A DNA stretch of 64,000 bases from Pseudomonas deceptionensis (GCF_900106095.1 NZ_FNUD01000002.1:4981501-5045500), one strand, 5' to 3'. Numbered from the stretch's first letter, positions 9,022 through 17,545 are shown. The notes: a model not told the origin generated them from the letters alone. Program-made: numbers and translations.

Positions 9022-10008
9022 TCAACGCAACACAATCAGCCCAAACACACTGTGCTGTTCAAACCCGAGCACGCCCTGCAAGGAATTGAGCACCGCTTGC
9101 GGGTCCTGGCTGGGGAAGCTGCCACTGATGCGCCGTGTGCCCAATTGGGCATTGAGCAACACAATCTGCCCCGGGTAATAACGCTTGAGGTCCGCCACGA
9201 CGTCGGCCATCGGCGCTCTGGAGTAGGTCAGCCAGCCCGTGCGCCAACCCAGTCGGGCCTGGCTGTCGACGGGGTGCACCGCATCGGTCACGCCGGCATC
9301 GTAGGTCACTTGCTGATCCGCGATGAGGATCTGCTGCGCCGCGTTTTTGCCCGCCCTGACCCCTACCCGCCCGGACAGCACCGTGACTTGCGCACCACCC
9401 GGCTGCAGGCGCACTTCGAACTCCGTGCCCAGCACCCGCGCTTCGCCACCCTCGGCATCCACGACAAAGGGCTCACCGGTGTGGGTGACGTGAAAAAAGG
9501 CTACGCCACGGCGCAGTTGCACATGGCGCTCACCGCCACTGAAGTTCACCGCAATGGCACTGTCGGCATCGAGCGTGACCCGGGACTGATCCGCCAGCAC
9601 CACCGTGCGCACTTGCCCCGGTGCGCTCACATAATCAGCGCCCAGATCGTCCAGCCAGCGGGCAGGCTGCCAGCCGGCAAACACACCCACCATCAACAGC
9701 AAACAGGCCGCCACCGCCAACCCGCTGGCCCAGTGCCGCAGGCGGCTGCGCCGGGACCGGTCCATCGCGTTGAGGTAACGCTGCATCACCAGCGCCTCTT
9801 CGTCTGCCAGGGTGGTGCCGGCCACTTCGCTCAACTCCCACACCACCTGCGCCCGGGCATAGGCCTCGGCATGGGCCGGGTCGGCCTGCAGCCAGCGGCT
9901 GAAGGTGGCCTGGTCACCGCTGTCGGGCTGATCGTGCAACACACTGAGCCACGCCAGCGCGGTGCGCTCTTGCTCGGGGGTGACGGGGATACTCGAACGA
10001 CTGATCAC
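9022..10008 (-). CDS. FecR-family anti-sigma factor/signal transducer
   Basis: A 328-residue inner-membrane regulator. The N-terminal DUF4880-type cytoplasmic part (residues about 10-60, with a conserved tryptophan-rich segment FSRWLQADPAHAEAYARA) binds the sigma factor, a single membrane segment follows (about 93-112), and the periplasmic FecR domain (about 120-215) and STN-binding C-terminus receive the receptor signal. The GTG start at 10008 overlaps the sigma-factor stop by four bases (GTGA), so the two are translationally coupled. Confidence 0.92.
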   Translation of the reverse strand: MISRSSIPVTPEQERTALAWLSVLHDQPDSGDQATFSRWLQADPAHAEAYARAQVVWELSEVAGTTLADEEALVMQRYLNAMDRSRRSRLRHWASGLAVAACLLLMVGVFAGWQPARWLDDLGADYVSAPGQVRTVVLADQSRVTLDADSAIAVNFSGGERHVQLRRGVAFFHVTHTGEPFVVDAEGGEARVLGTEFEVRLQPGGAQVTVLSGRVGVRAGKNAAQQILIADQQVTYDAGVTDAVHPVDSQARLGWRTGWLTYSRAPMADVVADLKRYYPGQIVLLNAQLGTRRISGSFPSQDPQAVLNSLQGVLGFEQHSVFGLIVLR

Positions 10009-10565
10009 AACTGGGTCTCGGACGGCGGCTCACGCAAACTGGCCTTGCAGGCCTCTAGGGCGCGCATCATATGTTTTTCAACGGCACTTTGGGACACGCC
10101 CATGACCTTGGCGATGTCGGCATAGGTGCGACCGTGGATCCGGTTGAGCAAAAAAATATGCCGCGTGCGCTCGGGCAGGCTGCGCAAGGCCGCCTCGACC
10201 TGGCGTAAATCGTTGCCCGCTTCCAGCGCCGCCTGGGGCTCGCAGCTTTTGGCATCCGGCAAGGGCTGCCATTGATGGCTGACCCGCTCACGGGTGCCTT
10301 CGCTGCGCAAATGGTCAATGGCGATATTGCCCGCACAACGCAGCAGGTAGGTGCTGAGTTCTTCGACCTGCACCAGAGGCCGGCGCCAAAAACGCAGGAA
10401 CAAGTCCTGAACCAGATCGGCAGCAGTGGCCCGGCACCCCACGCGGCGGCTCACCAGCGCCTCCATTTGCGGACGCTGGGACAAAAACACCTGCAGAAAA
10501 TGCGCTCGTCCATGGCGCGCTTCATTGCTGGGGCCATCCTTGAGGTCGGGAGGGGTCATGGACAT
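10005..10565 (-). CDS. ECF sigma factor, FecI/iron-starvation type
   Basis: About 186 residues with the sigma-70 region 2 (ADLVQDLFLRFWRR) and region 4 (RTYADIAKVMGVSQSAVEKHM) of iron-starvation ECF factors. It should direct RNA polymerase to the receptor gene when the siderophore is bound outside. The start is uncertain: TTG 10580, ATG 10565 and ATG 10559 are all in frame and none has a good ribosome-binding site. It overlaps the anti-sigma gene by four bases. A Fur-box-like sequence lies just upstream at 10594-10612, so iron repression is expected. Confidence 0.9.
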   Translation of the reverse strand: MSMTPPDLKDGPSNEARHGRAHFLQVFLSQRPQMEALVSRRVGCRATAADLVQDLFLRFWRRPLVQVEELSTYLLRCAGNIAIDHLRSEGTRERVSHQWQPLPDAKSCEPQAALEAGNDLRQVEAALRSLPERTRHIFLLNRIHGRTYADIAKVMGVSQSAVEKHMMRALEACKASLREPPSETQL

Positions 10566-10593
10566 CGGTGCGCAGGTCAAAAAGGAAAGCGAT

Positions 10594-10612
10594 ACTAATG
10601 ATAAATATTCTC
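10594..10612 (-). promoter_or_regulatory. Fur box upstream of the minus-strand sigma gene
   Basis: The 19 bases ACTAATGATAAATATTCTC match 14 of 19 positions of the classical Fur consensus GATAATGATAATCATTATC. The site lies about 30 bases upstream of the sigma-factor start, where bound Fe-Fur would block the promoter. The match was counted by eye; binding is inferred. Confidence 0.7.
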
Positions 10613-10742
10613 ATATGCAAAAACATATGACGGGCTGTGTTTATGTCATTGATAAGCGGTGATTGCTCAATGCAATCAGCCACCTCTACAATGCGAACAA
10701 TTCTTGTTCTCTAACGCGTTTTTAACGCAGCTGGAGTGGTCG

Positions 10743-11231
10743 TTGCCGCAGTCAAACACCGTCGAGGTCCTCTATCAGGACCACCACAGCTGGCTCACGG
10801 GCTGGTTGCGGCGCAAGCTGGGCTGCCCGCAAAGTGCCGCCGACCTGGCCCAGGACACTTTCATGCGGCTGCTGACCGCCCGTGAAACGCCCTCACCGGC
10901 CGAACCCCGGGCGTTCCTGACCGTCGTCGCCAAGCGCGTGCTGTTCAATCACTACCGTCGCCAGGATCTGGAACGCGCCTATCTGCTGGCACTGGCCGAG
11001 ATGCCCGAGCAACTCGCACCCAGCGAAGAAGAACGGGCGATCATCCTGCAAACCCTGATGGAGCTGGATCAGTTGCTCGACGGCCTGCCCTGCCCGGTCA
11101 AACAGGCGTTTGTGCTGGCTCAGGTCGATGGCCTGAGCCATGCCCAGATCGGTGCCCGGCTGGGCATATCGATTGCCACGGTCAAACGCCATTTAAGCAA
11201 GGCAGCCCTGCGCTGCTACTTCGCCCTGTGA
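10743..11231 (+). CDS. fecI: ECF sigma factor FecI
   Basis: A 162-residue ECF sigma factor for the ferric citrate system. I chose TTG at 10743 because GGAG lies six bases upstream and the following residues (PQSNTVEVLYQDHHSWL) match where Pseudomonas FecI proteins begin; an in-frame extension to 10659 is open but unlikely. Region 2 has SAADLAQDTFMRLL and region 4 has LSHAQIGARLGISIATVKRHL. The next gene overlaps its stop. A weak, palindromic Fur-like sequence (GAACAATTCTTGTTC, around 10694-10708) lies upstream, so iron repression is likely but less clear than for the divergent system. Confidence 0.92.
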   Translation: MPQSNTVEVLYQDHHSWLTGWLRRKLGCPQSAADLAQDTFMRLLTARETPSPAEPRAFLTVVAKRVLFNHYRRQDLERAYLLALAEMPEQLAPSEEERAIILQTLMELDQLLDGLPCPVKQAFVLAQVDGLSHAQIGARLGISIATVKRHLSKAALRCYFAL

Positions 11232-12193
11232 GCGGCGCGTTCAACCACCCGCCCGACATCGGTGCAGCCGTTGCCGAGCAAGCGGTGAGCTGGCTGATCG
11301 AAATGCAGGGCGGCGCACTCACCCCTCTGCGCCAGCAAGCCTGGGAACAATGGTTGCAAGCCCATAGCGAACATCAGCGGGCGTGGGAGCATATCCAGCG
11401 GGTCAACCAGCGTTTGCGCAACGTGTCATCGCCACTGGCCCACGCGGCCTTGAATGCCCCCAAAAGCAGCAGCCGGCGTCAGGCCCTGAAACTGTTGCTG
11501 CTGTTGGGCGCAGGGTCGGCGCTGACCTATGGCCTGCGCGATCAATTGCCCATCACCCCGCTGCTGGCGGACTTCAGCACCCCGGTGGGGCAACGGCGCA
11601 GACTGCAATTGCACGATGGCAGCCAGATTCATCTCAATACCGGCAGTTCGGTGGACGTGCATTTTGATGCGCAGCGCCGGGTCATTCGCCTGCTCGAAGG
11701 CGAGATGCTGCTGACCAGCGCCCAGGATGCCCGCCCCTTGCAGGTACTGACCGCCCACGGCGCATTGCAGCCCCAGGCCGCACGCCTGAATGTGCGCCAA
11801 TTCGGCGACCGCACCGAACTCGCCGTGTTTGATGGCCGGGTTGAACTCACCCCGCAGGCCCATCCAGGGCCTGCGCTATGGGTGCAACCCCGTCAGCAAC
11901 TGAGCTTTGACCGCCAGGGCTGGAACGCACCACGGCCGCTGGATGCGGGCAGCGGCGCCTGGGCCGACGGCATGCTGGTGGCCGCCCACATGCGCCTCGG
12001 GGACTTCTTGGCCGAACTGGGACGCTATCGCCGCGGCCAGCTCAACTGCGATCCAACAGTGGCCGACCTGCTGATCTCCGGCACCTACCCGGTGGACGAC
12101 AGCGAACGCGTTCTGGACCTGCTGCAAATCAGCCTGCCGGTGCGAGTCAGGCGCTTTACCCGGTATTGGGTGACAGTTGAAGCCCGGGTGTAA
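11228..12193 (+). CDS. fecR: FecR anti-sigma factor/signal transducer for ferric citrate
   Basis: A 321-residue FecR protein. The cytoplasmic N-terminus (AVSWLIEMQGG, WEQWLQAHSEHQRAWEHI) binds FecI, a single membrane helix lies at about residues 86-104 (LKLLLLLGAGSALTYG), and the periplasmic domain follows. The GTG start overlaps the fecI stop (GTGA), giving translational coupling. It sits between fecI and fecA, with a REP doublet in the gap before fecA. Confidence 0.93.
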   Translation: MSGAFNHPPDIGAAVAEQAVSWLIEMQGGALTPLRQQAWEQWLQAHSEHQRAWEHIQRVNQRLRNVSSPLAHAALNAPKSSSRRQALKLLLLLGAGSALTYGLRDQLPITPLLADFSTPVGQRRRLQLHDGSQIHLNTGSSVDVHFDAQRRVIRLLEGEMLLTSAQDARPLQVLTAHGALQPQAARLNVRQFGDRTELAVFDGRVELTPQAHPGPALWVQPRQQLSFDRQGWNAPRPLDAGSGAWADGMLVAAHMRLGDFLAELGRYRRGQLNCDPTVADLLISGTYPVDDSERVLDLLQISLPVRVRRFTRYWVTVEARV

Positions 12194-12201
12194 ACAAAAT
12201 C

Positions 12202-12300
12202 TGTAGCCGCTGCCGCAGGCTGCGATAAGGGCCGAAGGACCTTAGTTCTTGAAAAACGCGCCCCCTTCGGGATCGATCGCAGCCTGCGGCAGCGGCTACA
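12202..12300. repeat. REP doublet between fecR and fecA
   Basis: Inverted pair of the GTAGCCGCTG family. The left unit begins TGTAGCCGCTGCCGCAGG and the right unit is its near-perfect inverse. It starts nine bases after the fecR stop and ends about 97 bases before the fecA start, so the fecA promoter would lie between it and fecA. Confidence 0.88.
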
Positions 12301-12396
12301 GGGGCGATTTAAATTTCAAACAATGTGAGCTGTTTTCGAATCTGGCGTGACAGAGGAGGTAAGCCACTTCGATTTTTACCTTTCCAGGATTCGTTC

Positions 12397-14727
12397 ATGT
12401 CTGCTCAGCCTTTGCGTCTCACGTCTTTAGCCCGCTTGCTGCTGGGTGCCAGTTTGAGTTTTAGCGCGGCGGCCTTTGCCGACGCCAAGGCTTATCACAT
12501 CGCCCCCGCCTCACTGGAAAACGCCCTGAACCAGTTCGGCCGTGAAGCCGGCGTGCTGATTTCCTTCAGCTCCACCACCGCCAGCGGCATTCAGAGCAAG
12601 GGCCTGGAAGGCACTTACGAGCCCGAACAAGGCCTGCAAGCCTTGCTGGAAGGCACAGGGCTGCAAGCCCGCGCCGAAGGTCAGGGCGCATTCAGCCTGC
12701 AACCCGTAACCGCCTCAACGGCGCCCGCGAGCATAGAACTGGGCGCCTCCAGCGTGGTCGGCGACTGGCTGGGTGACGCGGCGCAAACCGATGTGTTCGA
12801 ACACCCCGGCGCTCGTGACGTGATCCGCCGCGAAGATTTCGAGCGTCAGGGCGCCACCAGCGCCCGCGAGGTACTCAACCGTATTCCCGGCGTCAACGCC
12901 CCGGAAAACAACGGCACCGGCAGCCACGACATGGCGCTCAACTTCGGCATTCGCGGGTTAAACCCACGGCTGGCCACCCGCTCCACCGTGTTGATGGACG
13001 GCATCCCGGTGCCCTTCGCCCCCTACGGCCAGCCGCAGCTGTCGTTTGCCCCGATCAGCATGGGCAACATGGACGCGGTAGACGTGGTGCGCGGCGGCGG
13101 TGCCGTACGTTATGGCCCACAAAACGTGGGCGGCATCGTCAACTTCGTGACCCGCGCCATTCCTGACGAACCCACCGTCAAGGTTGGCGTGCAGACCGAA
13201 ACCAGCCCCTCTTCCACCCAGGATGGCTTCAAGAAAACCGCCAACCTGCTGGCGGGCGGCACCAACGACAATGGCCTGGGCGGCGCCGTGCTGTATTCCG
13301 GCGTGCGCGGTGGCGACTGGCGCGAGCACAGCGACACGCGCATCGACGACCTGATCCTCAAAGGCAACTACCAGATAGACGAAGCCAACAGCGTGCACGC
13401 CATGGCCCAGTACTACGATGGCGAAGCCGATATGCCCGGCGGCCTTAGCACCGCAGCCTACAAAGCTGATCCGTACCAGTCGACACGCCCGAACGACAAG
13501 TTCTGGGGCCGTCGCACCCTGGTCAACTTCGGCTATCGCTACCAGCAAGACCGCCGCGAATTCACGGTCAACAGCTTCTTCACCAAAACCCTGCGCAGCG
13601 GTTATCTGGACCAGGGCACCTTCCTCTCGCTGTCGCCACGGGAATACTGGGTACGCGGGATCGAAACCCGCATAGCCCAGGGCTTTGACCTGGGCAGCAG
13701 CAGCCACGAAGTGGGCGCGGGTTATCGCTACATCAGCGAAGCCGGCCACGAGCTGCGCTATCGCACACCCATTGCCGCCAACGAGCTGCCAACCACCGAC
13801 AGCCGCAATGACCGCGACACCCGAGGCGCCACCGAAGCCCATGCGTTCTTTATCGATGACAAGATCGACATCGGCAAATGGACATTCACCCCCGGCATTC
13901 GCTACGAGATGATCGAGCAGCAGCAAACCAACCTGCTGACCCATGTCAAATACAAGGGCGACTACAACACCCCGCTGCCGGCGCTGAACGTGATGTACCA
14001 CGTGACGGACAGCTGGAATATCTATGCCAACACCGAAGGCTCGTTCGGCAGCGTTCAGTACAGTCAGATGCCCAATCGCGTCACCGGCGGCGAGGTCAAA
14101 CCTGAGAAAGCCCGAACCTGGGAACTTGGCACGCGCTACGACAATGGCAACCTGCGCGCGGAGATCGGCGCATTTTTGATCAACTTCAACAACCAGTACG
14201 ACAGCAACCAGACCACCGACACGGTGATCGCCCGCGGTAAAACCCGTCATCAAGGGATCGAGGCCAGCATCAACTACGCGCTGGATGGCTTGAGCCCGGC
14301 ACTGGCCGGTTTCGACGTTTACGCCACCTACGCCTATGTTGACGCAACCATCCGCGAAGACGGGCCGAACAAAGGCAATCGTGTGCCGTTCTCCTCGAAA
14401 AACAAGGGCAGCATCGGGGTGGGTTACACCGAAGGTCCGTGGAAAGCCAACCTGGACAGCACCTTTCAGAGCAACCAGTTTGCCGACAACGCCAACACCC
14501 GCGCCGAAAGCGCTGATGGCAGCACCGGTTTAATCCCCGGTTACATGGTGTTCAACAGCCGCGTGGGCTACGACTTTGGTCATCAATTGTCTGACCTGAA
14601 CGTGGCCGTGGGGGTCAAAAATATCCTCAATCACGAGTACTACACCCGCTCGTTTGACGATAACAACAAGGGCAAATACGTGGGCGAACCGCGCACCCTC
14701 TACGTCCAGACATCTGTCGCATTTTGA
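12397..14727 (+). CDS. fecA: Ferric citrate outer-membrane receptor FecA
   Basis: A 776-residue TonB-dependent receptor for ferric dicitrate. It has a signal peptide (cleavage near AFA, residue 27), an STN domain (about 33-100) and a plug with a long stretch very close to E. coli FecA (VVGDWLGDA, DVFEHPGARDVIRREDF, EVLNRIPGVNAPENNGTGSH). The barrel also follows FecA closely (DWREHSDTRIDDLILK, YYDGEADMPGGLS, NFNNQYDSNQTTDTV) and ends in a terminal Phe. The ATG at 12397 begins the signal peptide; an upstream in-frame extension is not used. It is the last gene of fecIRA and is followed by a terminator. Confidence 0.97.
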   Translation: MSAQPLRLTSLARLLLGASLSFSAAAFADAKAYHIAPASLENALNQFGREAGVLISFSSTTASGIQSKGLEGTYEPEQGLQALLEGTGLQARAEGQGAFSLQPVTASTAPASIELGASSVVGDWLGDAAQTDVFEHPGARDVIRREDFERQGATSAREVLNRIPGVNAPENNGTGSHDMALNFGIRGLNPRLATRSTVLMDGIPVPFAPYGQPQLSFAPISMGNMDAVDVVRGGGAVRYGPQNVGGIVNFVTRAIPDEPTVKVGVQTETSPSSTQDGFKKTANLLAGGTNDNGLGGAVLYSGVRGGDWREHSDTRIDDLILKGNYQIDEANSVHAMAQYYDGEADMPGGLSTAAYKADPYQSTRPNDKFWGRRTLVNFGYRYQQDRREFTVNSFFTKTLRSGYLDQGTFLSLSPREYWVRGIETRIAQGFDLGSSSHEVGAGYRYISEAGHELRYRTPIAANELPTTDSRNDRDTRGATEAHAFFIDDKIDIGKWTFTPGIRYEMIEQQQTNLLTHVKYKGDYNTPLPALNVMYHVTDSWNIYANTEGSFGSVQYSQMPNRVTGGEVKPEKARTWELGTRYDNGNLRAEIGAFLINFNNQYDSNQTTDTVIARGKTRHQGIEASINYALDGLSPALAGFDVYATYAYVDATIREDGPNKGNRVPFSSKNKGSIGVGYTEGPWKANLDSTFQSNQFADNANTRAESADGSTGLIPGYMVFNSRVGYDFGHQLSDLNVAVGVKNILNHEYYTRSFDDNNKGKYVGEPRTLYVQTSVAF

Positions 14728-14739
14728 TATAAATCAACC

Positions 14740-14764
14740 AAAGCCCGCACACCCGGGCTTTTCT
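14740..14764 (+). terminator. Rho-independent terminator after fecA
   Basis: Stem AAGCCCG / CGGGCTT with a short loop and a following T run, 13 bases after the fecA stop. Confidence 0.75.
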
Positions 14765-14929
14765 CACAGCCAAAGACTGACGCCGGTCACGGCTTGAAAG
14801 ACTTACTGAAAATAGTGCTTGAAATATTTGCTCATCGGCCCAAACACTGTAACTGAGCGATGACGATGAACCTTTGAACACTCGAGGCCGTCAGACCTCA
14901 CACGAGCAAGCTTATATAAGGGAAGAATT

Positions 14930-15358
14930 ATGCAAATTAACGTCTTTTCCGATAAACACATCAACAGTGACGAACGTACTCAAAACTGGGTCAAGGCGAC
15001 TGTTGAAGTCACGCTCGAACGCCATCTGGAGGATCTGACCCGGGTCGAGGTCCACCTCAGCGATGAAAATGGCGGCAAGTCCGGGCCGAAAGACAAACGC
15101 TGCAAAATGGAGGCTCGACCTAAAGGTCACCAACCGATTTCCGTATCCCACGACGCTGATGAGCTGACACTCGCCGTTGAAGGCGCTGCAACTAAACTGG
15201 AGCACGCTCTGGAGCATTTGTTCGGCAAGCTGCGTGGCAAACACACCCCAAAACTGGCCATTGAAGGGTTTGAAGAGAAAGAACCAAAGCAGAGCGCTGA
15301 CGCATTGCTTGAAGAAGAGTTTTTGGAGAAAGAAAAAGAACTCGAGCTCAACAACTGA
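14930..15358 (+). CDS. HPF/RaiA-family ribosome-associated protein
   Basis: A 142-residue protein of the hibernation-promoting factor/RaiA family. The S30AE-like fold covers about residues 1-100 (MQINVFSDKHINSDERTQ at the start, and RVEVHLSDENGGK at 38-50), followed by an acidic, glutamate-rich tail. Such proteins bind the 30S decoding region and silence ribosomes in stationary phase. It differs from the short Hpf in the rpoN cluster of this window by its longer tail and a divergent central part. GGGAAG lies just before the ATG, and a strong terminator follows. It stands as a single-gene unit. Confidence 0.85.
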   Translation: MQINVFSDKHINSDERTQNWVKATVEVTLERHLEDLTRVEVHLSDENGGKSGPKDKRCKMEARPKGHQPISVSHDADELTLAVEGAATKLEHALEHLFGKLRGKHTPKLAIEGFEEKEPKQSADALLEEEFLEKEKELELNN

Positions 15359-15378
15359 TTCAAGGTTCGGCACGTAAC

Positions 15379-15417
15379 AAAAAGGGCGGGCTTACTTCGG
15401 TAAGCCCGCCCTTTTTT
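15379..15417 (+). terminator. Strong rho-independent terminator
   Basis: A perfect stem AAAGGGCGGGCTTAC / GTAAGCCCGCCCTTT with loop TTCG-like and a T6 run follows the HPF/RaiA-family gene. The A run on the other side lets it also serve the convergent psiE gene. Confidence 0.93.
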
Positions 15418-15437
15418 ATGGTGCGTAAAACCAGGCC

Positions 15438-15938
15438 TTACAGCTCGCCCTTCTCCACTTCCGGGTGCTCACCGGAGCCGGCACCGGTCTTGCGGTGCGG
15501 GTTCTCGATCTTCACCGACGGGAACTGCGAGGACGCATAGCGCACCACCAGGATGGCAAACGCCAGTAACAGAATCGCCCCGGTCAGGTACACCACGCCC
15601 ATGTCAGGCGGGTTGTGATGTGACACGTTGGAAATCAGCAAGCGGGTCAGCGCCGTGATCGCCACGTAAATCAGGAACCGTACCGGCATATGGTTGGTCT
15701 TGAAATAAATCCCGACCATGGCGCCCAGTTCGAGGTAGATGAACAGCAGCAGAATGTCATCAATGGTGATGTTGCCCTTCTCCACCATCCCCAGAAATTC
15801 CATCACCGCCGCCCAGGCAGTGACCGCACCAATGGCGAACAACGCCATGTAGTGGAAGGTTTCAACGAACAGATTGCCCATCGACTCGGCCAGTTCATGA
15901 ACCTGGCGACGTAGCTTTTCAGCTTTGTTAACTCTCAC
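15438..15938 (-). CDS. psiE: PsiE-family phosphate-starvation-inducible membrane protein
   Basis: A 166-residue inner-membrane protein with four hydrophobic helices (roughly residues 27-50, 60-80, 85-102 and 112-132) and the PsiE signature region (DDILLLFIYLELGAMVGIYFK, PVRFLIYVAITALTRLL). The GTG start at 15938 is supported by AGGAG ten bases upstream. The PsiE family is induced by phosphate starvation in E. coli, but its molecular role is unknown. The C-terminal tail is charged and probably cytoplasmic. Confidence 0.9.
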   Translation of the reverse strand: MRVNKAEKLRRQVHELAESMGNLFVETFHYMALFAIGAVTAWAAVMEFLGMVEKGNITIDDILLLFIYLELGAMVGIYFKTNHMPVRFLIYVAITALTRLLISNVSHHNPPDMGVVYLTGAILLLAFAILVVRYASSQFPSVKIENPHRKTGAGSGEHPEVEKGEL

Positions 15939-16038
15939 GATGCAGCTCCTTGAATCGACTCGAACGGATCATCCGCGATGAACATGACGCTTTTTACATG
16001 CAGAAAAAAGGCCAGTGTCTTCTGGTGAGAAGGTGGCC

Positions 16039-16086
16039 AGCGGCTATTAGACACCTCGCAAGCCATGCGAGCACCTCAATAGCGCT
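16039..16086. other. Nested inverted repeat between psiE and yebG
   Basis: An outer stem (AGCGGCTATT with AATAGCGCT, one bulge) encloses an inner perfect hairpin (CTCGCA with TGCGAG). There is no T run, so it is not a simple terminator. It lies in the 267-base gap between divergent psiE and yebG, in either a leader or a regulatory region. Function unknown. Confidence 0.4.
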
Positions 16087-16148
16087 CCATTTGCAGCTAG
16101 AGTAAAAAAGCCGCTATTCAAATCCTGGTGATTGGCTTATCCTTTTCG

Positions 16149-16164
16149 CTGTATATAAATACAG
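16149..16164 (+). promoter_or_regulatory. LexA (SOS) box of yebG
   Basis: CTGTATATAAATACAG is a full 16-base match to the CTGT-N8-ACAG LexA consensus and is 42 bases upstream of the yebG ATG. LexA should repress the gene until DNA damage. Confidence 0.92.
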
Positions 16165-16205
16165 TAATCGTTAGATAATTTACGTGAAGGCATATGAGGT
16201 GGTAA

Positions 16206-16463
16206 ATGGCCGTCGAAGTGGTATACCGCAGCAGCCGAGATCTGGAGCGTTTGTTCATGGATAAAGCCGAAGCTGACCGTCATGACAAAATGCTGGAGCT
16301 GGCCGAATTGCTGGCTGAAGTGTTGCAAAAAGCTGTGCCGTCACTGAGCGAACAGCAAGTCGAAGAAGCCGGTATCTACATGGCGAAAAATCGCGATGTG
16401 TTTGCCAAGGCCTTCAAGAGCCAGCCGGACGCCCTGTCCGAGTTGCTGGTCGACAGCGAGTAA
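16206..16463 (+). CDS. yebG: YebG-family SOS-induced protein
   Basis: An 85-residue protein matching the YebG family (MAVEVVYRSSRDLE at the start, then a helical part DRHDKMLELAELLAEVLQKAV). YebG is a LexA-regulated, DNA-damage-induced protein of unknown biochemical role. The LexA box just upstream supports the assignment. The ATG follows a weak GAGGTGG-like ribosome-binding site. Confidence 0.93.
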   Translation: MAVEVVYRSSRDLERLFMDKAEADRHDKMLELAELLAEVLQKAVPSLSEQQVEEAGIYMAKNRDVFAKAFKSQPDALSELLVDSE

Positions 16464-16541
16464 TCGCACCGGGTCCTCGCTTGACTCTCCCCTACGGGGC
16501 AGACCCTATCCTCAAAGGCCCCCTTTGAAGTTGGCGTCAAG

Positions 16542-17117
16542 ATGAGCAAGCGAGTACTGGTGATTCTGGGTCACCCCTGCACTGACAGTTTCTGTGGCGC
16601 ACTGGCCGACAGCTATATCGAAGCGGCCGTAGCGGCCCGTCATGATGTTCGCGTAATGCGCTTGGGCGCCCTGCGCTTCGACCCGGTACTGCGTGAAGGC
16701 TACAAGCAGATCCAGGCCCTGGAACCTGACTTGCTGGACGCCCAGGCAGACATCACCTGGGCTGAGCACATCGTGTGGGTCTATCCGATTTGGTGGGGCG
16801 GGATCCCGGCGCTGCTCAAAGGGTTTCTCGACCGCCTCCTGCTGCCCGGTTTTGCTTTTCAATATCGCAAGGGCAAAGCCTTCCCCGACAAGCTCCTCAA
16901 AGGTCGCACCGCCCACCTGCTGGTGACGATGGATACCCCGCCGTGGTACTACAAATGGATTTACCGCATGCCGGGGCTGCATCAAATGCGCAAAACCACA
17001 TTGGCGTTTTGTGGCATAAAACCCCTCGCAACCCTGACATTTGGCCCGATCCTGGATTCCACGGGCAAACAACGAGATATTTGGCTCCAGCAAGCCCGCG
17101 CGCTCGCCACCCGGTAA
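16542..17117 (+). CDS. Flavodoxin-fold NAD(P)H-dependent oxidoreductase
   Basis: A 191-residue protein of the Flavodoxin_2 family (MdaB/KefF/NQO type), which reduces quinones or nitro compounds with FMN or FAD. The N-terminal VLVILGHPCTDSFC and the flavin-ring loop VWVYPIWWGGIPALLKGFLDR (about residues 78-98) are typical. A MerR regulator follows after 37 bases on the same strand, and the two form a likely redox- or drug-responsive operon. Confidence 0.9.
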   Translation: MSKRVLVILGHPCTDSFCGALADSYIEAAVAARHDVRVMRLGALRFDPVLREGYKQIQALEPDLLDAQADITWAEHIVWVYPIWWGGIPALLKGFLDRLLLPGFAFQYRKGKAFPDKLLKGRTAHLLVTMDTPPWYYKWIYRMPGLHQMRKTTLAFCGIKPLATLTFGPILDSTGKQRDIWLQQARALATR

Positions 17118-17154
17118 GCGCCAAATCAGCGGGCAGCCATAAAAAAGGACTTTT

Positions 17155-17529
17155 ATGTATATAGGCAAAGCCGCCCGGCTATCAGGCACCACCGTCAAAA
17201 GCATTCGCCACTACGAAGAAATCGGCCTGTTACCCCCGGCGCAACGCCGTGGCGCCTATCGCGTCTACTGCGAGCAAAGCGTTGAACTGCTGATGTTTAT
17301 CAAATGTGCGCAGCAACTGGGTTTCAAGCTCAAGGAAATGCAGTCGATCCTTGATGAGCACCGGGGTCGGGCGCTGCCATGGGAAGTGGTGAGCAGCGCC
17401 ATCGCCAGCAAAAAACAAGCGGTGGCCAGCCAGATCGATGCGTTGCAGCAGGTACATGCCGGGCTGGTCGAATTTGAGAAGCGCTTCAGCCAAGCCGAGG
17501 AACAATGCCAGTTGCAGCAAAATCAATGA
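17155..17529 (+). CDS. MerR-family transcriptional regulator
   Basis: A 124-residue MerR protein. The HTH is at the N-terminus (MYIGKAARLSGTTVKSIRHYEEIGLL), followed by a dimerisation coiled coil (about 80-120). There are no conserved metal-binding cysteines at the C-terminus, so it is not an obvious metal sensor. AAGGA precedes the ATG. It lies downstream of the oxidoreductase and probably controls that pair. It ends 16 bases from the stop of the convergent dehydrogenase gene. Confidence 0.9.
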   Translation: MYIGKAARLSGTTVKSIRHYEEIGLLPPAQRRGAYRVYCEQSVELLMFIKCAQQLGFKLKEMQSILDEHRGRALPWEVVSSAIASKKQAVASQIDALQQVHAGLVEFEKRFSQAEEQCQLQQNQ

Positions 17530-17545
17530 CTGACAGGGCCCCTGC

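Noticed and set aside
12958..14253. A 431-codon open frame opposite fecA
   Set aside because: Antisense to a clear FecA sequence with no start signal or domain.
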